Source of the DNA: Neocallimastix lanati (nom. inval.)
Lineage: Eukaryota > Neocallimastigomycota > Neocallimastigomycetes > Neocallimastigales > Neocallimastigaceae
Assembly: GCA_016946835.1 (NCBI GenBank)
Contig: JACVTC010000673.1
Location: 1 to 12,321, forward strand
Direction of reading: 5' to 3'
Length of the DNA: 12,321 nucleotides
The position numbers were made by a program, and so were the translations under genes. A model generated the notes under the pieces. The model did no database searches. It was not told where the DNA came from and was given only the letters and a program-made list of their open reading frames with translations. This document shows positions 10,010-12,321 of this stretch, in pieces (position 1 is the stretch's first letter; each line of letters starts with the position of its first letter).

Positions 10010-10330
10010 CTATGAGGGAATTTTTCCCTTCCTATCAAATAAAAAAGAAATAAAACCTAGAAATAACATCTTTAACATAGATAGTGTGGTGTCCACTAAA
10101 CTCTCCCCGGACTCATCATTTATTGAACTACTAGGGCGAGATTCATCCTTCGTAGCAATAGATGACGATCCTGTTTTATCATTATGCCTTATCAGTACGA
10201 CGTCGACTCTCTTGGATAAGTTTGGTATTTTGCAATACCTATCAAATAATAGCTCAAACGAACTACTTATGATAGGTATTGCACTTGTTAAGATTTCCGC
10301 CAAACCCACAATTTTTGGAACAGGTGACTC
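10010..10330 (-). CDS. C-terminal ORF fragment carried by the retrocopy, function unknown
   Basis: The frame runs from the 5' edge of the insertion (ESPVPKIVGLAEIL) for 106 codons to a TAG; an ATG-like internal start is not needed, since the copy is probably 5'-truncated. The protein has hydrophobic ends (LTSAIPIISSSFELLF and LSMLKMLFLGFISFLF) around a Ser/Asp/Glu-rich, probably disordered middle (GSSSIATKDES, then PSSSINDESGES). A motif (L)FDRxxKIP occurs twice, at FDRYCKIPN and at the very end, FDRKGKIPS. No family is recognised. No stop interrupts it, so the insertion may be young compared with the gene it broke. The opposite strand is also open (9990-10337), but the poly(A), AATAAA and target duplication place the transcript on the minus strand. 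It is unlikely to be expressed without a promoter. Confidence 0.55.
   Translation of the reverse strand, partial: ESPVPKIVGLAEILTSAIPIISSSFELLFDRYCKIPNLSKRVDVVLIRHNDKTGSSSIATKDESRPSSSINDESGESLVDTTLSMLKMLFLGFISFLFDRKGKIPS
10231..10283. repeat. 14-bp perfect inverted repeat with 25-base spacer
   Basis: TGCAATACCTATCA at 10231-10244 pairs exactly with TGATAGGTATTGCA at 10270-10283. It lies inside the ORF of the retrocopy and would form a strong hairpin in the transcript. A further direct copy of CCTATCAAATAA (10238-10249) lies at 10031-10042. Confidence 0.8.
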
Positions 10331-10332
10331 AG

Positions 10333-10341
10333 TATAATTAG
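10333..10341. repeat. Target-site duplication, right copy
   Basis: TATAATTAG matches 9825-9833 exactly, and the following T can be counted in as well. It marks the 5' end of the retroposed copy as read on the minus strand. Confidence 0.8.
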
Positions 10342-10375
10342 TATAATCCGAACGATATTTTTATATATGGAGAAA
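10342..10375 (-). pseudogene. Fragment of the decayed minus-strand gene, beyond the insertion
   Basis: On the minus strand this reads KYRSDYTN and, once the insertion and one target copy are ignored, continues in the same frame into the NYSGISF sequence just inside 9833. It shows that the host gene extended this far. Further upstream the sequence becomes pure AT and its start cannot be found. Confidence 0.45.
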
Positions 10376-10854
10376 TTAATAATGTGTTATTTTTTATTTA
10401 AAAATCACTATTAAGAATTAAATTAATTAGAATTTGTTATATTAATATCAAATTAAACTATTATTATCTTAATAAAACATAAATTATAATTTATAATTTA
10501 TTGCCATTATTAAATAATTATTAATTCAAATAAATTAAAAATAAAATAACTAAAATTTTCATAATTAATTATTTTCTTCAAGAATATATTATATTAAAAT
10601 ATTTAAAAAAAAAATAGTCCAATTAATATTTAATTTTTATTTTTATTTTTATTATTTAAATTTAAATTTAAATTCATAATTTTTTTATTAATCAAAATAT
10701 TATAATAAAATTATTTTTATATCAAATTTTATAATTAATATTTCATAATAAATATTTATTTTTATTGCTTTTAATATTTTTTACTTTTATTATATAATTA
10801 ATTTAAATATTTTTAGTTTATTTTTATTTATTATATTTTTTTTTATAAAATATT
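10376..10854. other. AT-rich spacer
   Basis: Nearly pure A and T with homopolymers and no coding frame, RNA gene or recognisable repeat. Confidence 0.7.
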
Positions 10855-11168
10855 TTTTTTTAAATAAATTTTGATCATCTATTAATTTTTAATAAAATTT
10901 TTATAAATTTTTTAAATGAATAAAATATTTTTAAATCCTATTTTATTAATTTTATTTAATATTATTTATTCTTATATTTTTTTATATATTTATAATAATT
11001 ATATATTTTTTTTTTTAAGTAAATTTTGATCATCTATTAATTTTTAATAAAATTTTTATAAATTTTTAAATGAATAAAATATTTTTTAAATCCTATTTTA
11101 TTAATTTTATTTAATATTATTTATTCTTATATTTTTTATATATTTATAATAATTATATATTTTTTTAT
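10855..11168. repeat. Tandem duplication, period 155 bp, two copies
   Basis: The segment around TTTTGATCATCTATTAA occurs at 10870 and again 155 bases later at 11025, and the match continues through both units (about 10855-11009 and 11010-11168). The visible differences are T-run lengths and about one substitution, so the duplication is recent. It is noncoding and AT-rich. Nothing suggests a function. Confidence 0.85.
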
Positions 11169-11344
11169 AAATTATAATTATAAACAAATACACAAATCAA
11201 ATAGCATAAAAATTTATATTTTTTTATTTTTATAACATTTAAATAAAATTTATTATATTTAAATATTTATTTATAATTAAATTCTATATTTTTATATTTT
11301 TATAAGTTTTTTATTTAATGTTTTTTACATAGCATTTTCTTGTT

Positions 11345-12321
11345 TTAATTTTTTTTTACTGGAGTTTCATCATTTGAAATTTCGATATTTGGTTCTTCAA
11401 TATTTGGTTCTTCATCATTTGGTTCTTCAATATTTGGTTCTTTATTATTTGGTTCTTCAATATTTTGTTTTTCATCATTTTTCTCTTCAATATTTGGTTC
11501 TTCAGCGTTTGGTTCTTCAACGTTTGGTTCTTCAATATTTGGTTCTTCAGCGTTTGGTTCTTCAACGTTTGGTTCTTCAATATTTGGTTCTTCAATATTT
11601 GGTTCTTTATTATCTTGCTTTTCAACATTTGTTTCTTCATCATTTTGTTCTTTATCATTTGGTTCTTCAATATTTGGTTCTTTATCATTTGGTTCTTCAA
11701 TATTTGGTTCTTTATTATTTGGTTCTTCAATATTTTGTTTTTCATCATTTGGTTCTTCATCATTTGGTTCTTCATCATTTGGTTCTTCATCATTTGGTTC
11801 TTCATCATTTGGTTCTTCATCATTTGGTTCTTCATTATTTGGTTCTTCAATATTTGGTTCTTCAATCATTTGGTTCTTCACCTATTTTATTTGGTTTTTC
11901 ATCATTTGGTTCTTCATCATTTGGTATAACAACATTTGGAGTTTCTACAGCAGAGGCATTAGTTGTGATAGTGGTAGTAGTTGTTGTTGTAGTTGTAGTT
12001 GGCTTTTTTGTAAGTAGTAGTAGTAGTGGTAATAGTTGTTGCGGATGGTTTAGTAGTTGGCTTTTTCATAGTGGTATAGGTAGTAGTGGTAGTAGTAGAA
12101 GTAGTAGTAGTAGTGGTAGTAGTAGAAGTAGTAGTACTGGTAGTAGTAGTGGTAGTTGTTTTCTTAGTTGTTTTGGATTTAATTACACCAGAAGCTCTAC
12201 TTTTACATTCATCAGATAAATATACTTCTATAATTTTCTTAATATAATTAATATTGCTATCATTAGCAGATGCAAGATCAATCTTTAAAACTTCTTCATA
12301 AGCTTTATTACATTCTTTGTG
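11345..12321 (-). CDS. Thr-rich, EEPN-repeat protein, 5' end outside the window, frame interrupted twice
   Basis: The minus strand enters the window in frame with a small helical, Cys-containing region (HKECNKAYEEVLKIDLAS, then IEVYLSDECKSRASG, 12321-12187). Next comes a Thr tract with Ser and Lys (12180-12013), like a mucin-type linker. One extra base near 12012-12013 moves the signal to a second frame: KKPTTTTT, NASAVETPNVVIPND, DEEPN. A second extra base near 11864-11865 moves it to a third frame, which holds about 33 five-residue units of the type [IDNVA]EEPN and ends in NDETPVKKN and TAA at 11347-11345. The shape suggests a secreted or surface protein with a Cys domain, an O-glycosylated linker and an acidic repeat tail. 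All four Gln codons in the repeats are CAA. The two shifts may be real decay or base-calling errors in repeats. Family and function are unknown. Confidence 0.65.
11374..11930 (-). repeat. 15-bp minisatellite coding the EEPN pentapeptide
   Basis: About 35 units of a 15-base repeat, with variants in the first residue and EEPN/KEPN/EKQN types. Blocks are repeated at a higher level: DEKQN-IEEPN-NKEPN-IEEPN occurs twice, and VEEPN-AEEPN-IEEPN occurs twice. There is also a pure run of five DEEPN units at about 11745-11825. This points to copy-number change by slippage or unequal exchange. Confidence 0.9.
12013..12180 (-). repeat. ACT/ACC triplet microsatellite coding Thr tract
   Basis: Mostly ACT and ACC codons with a few AGT/TCT (Ser) and a Lys-Pro spacer (MKKPTTKPSATT). 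The repetition makes the tract prone to length change, and it borders one of the two frame changes in the gene. Confidence 0.85.

Larger units (their letters stand above)
9834..10332 (-). mobile_element. Retroposed, 5'-truncated mRNA copy with A24 tail
   Basis: Read on the minus strand, this 499-base insertion contains an ORF open to its 5' edge, a stop, about 152 bases of 3' UTR, AATAAA at 9892-9887, 29 further bases, and then 24 A (plus strand T run 9834-9857). It is flanked by the direct repeat TATAATTAG (9825-9833 and 10333-10341). This arrangement is the classic mark of target-primed reverse transcription by a LINE-like enzyme acting on a polyadenylated transcript. GC over 10081-10260 is about 40 percent by hand count, far above the flanks. 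It could be a processed pseudogene or the 3' end of a non-LTR element; no reverse transcriptase motif lies within it. Confidence 0.8.

Noticed and set aside
9990-10337. Plus-strand open frame of 115 codons across the insertion
   Set aside because: The poly(A), AATAAA and target duplication put the transcript on the minus strand, and this frame's stop falls in the target duplication itself, outside the copied transcript.
11374-11930. CRISPR-like array
   Set aside because: The units are contiguous 15-base coding repeats without spacers.
11374-12219. Long plus-strand open frames (281 and 154 codons) and the minus-strand KNQM/KNQI frame
   Set aside because: They are shadows of the 15-base repeat. 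The plus frames give hydrophobic repeats with no natural ends, and only the minus EEPN frame joins sensibly to the Thr linker and a normal C-terminus.

Overview
This is a very AT-rich eukaryotic window. Long stretches are almost pure A and T, and coding-like islands with more G and C sit between them. The best guess for the source is an anaerobic gut fungus (Neocallimastigomycota). The reasons are extreme intergenic AT content, a hevein-type (type 1) chitin-binding repeat protein, and a Thr-rich linker protein with a charged repeat tail. This is inference; another very AT-rich protist or fungus is possible. No bacterial or phage feature was seen.

Layout. 1-~1270 (+): a broken gene of unknown family. 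~1270-3460: gene-free AT desert with a one-sided A-rich block and a T-rich block. 3463-3949 (-): decayed chitin-binding protein with two hevein-like domains. ~3950-5920: AT desert. 5921-5989 (+): tRNA-like relic with A-box and B-box sequences. 6304-7243 (+): a second broken gene of unknown family. ~7250-7920: AT desert. ~7920-9833 (-): a third, long broken gene, continuing beyond an insertion to about 10375. 9834-10332 (-): the insertion, which looks like a retroposed mRNA copy. It has an ORF open to its 5' edge, a 3' UTR, AATAAA, an A24 tail and a 9-10 bp target-site duplication. 10855-11168: a 155-bp tandem duplication. 11345-12321 (-): the 3' part of a Thr-rich, EEPN-repeat protein whose start lies outside the window; it needs two single-base frame changes to read through.

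How the parts fit. No pathway or operon is visible. The window reads as a gene graveyard in a strongly AT-drifting region, with one insertion of higher GC content and one possibly living gene at the right edge. The in-frame stops in the three unknown broken genes fall mostly where Gln (CAA/CAG) or Trp (TGG) codons could have stood. This fits AT-biased decay; it would also fit a reassigned genetic code, which I judge less likely because the 11345-12321 gene uses only CAA for Gln and the chitin-binding domains have lost conserved residues.
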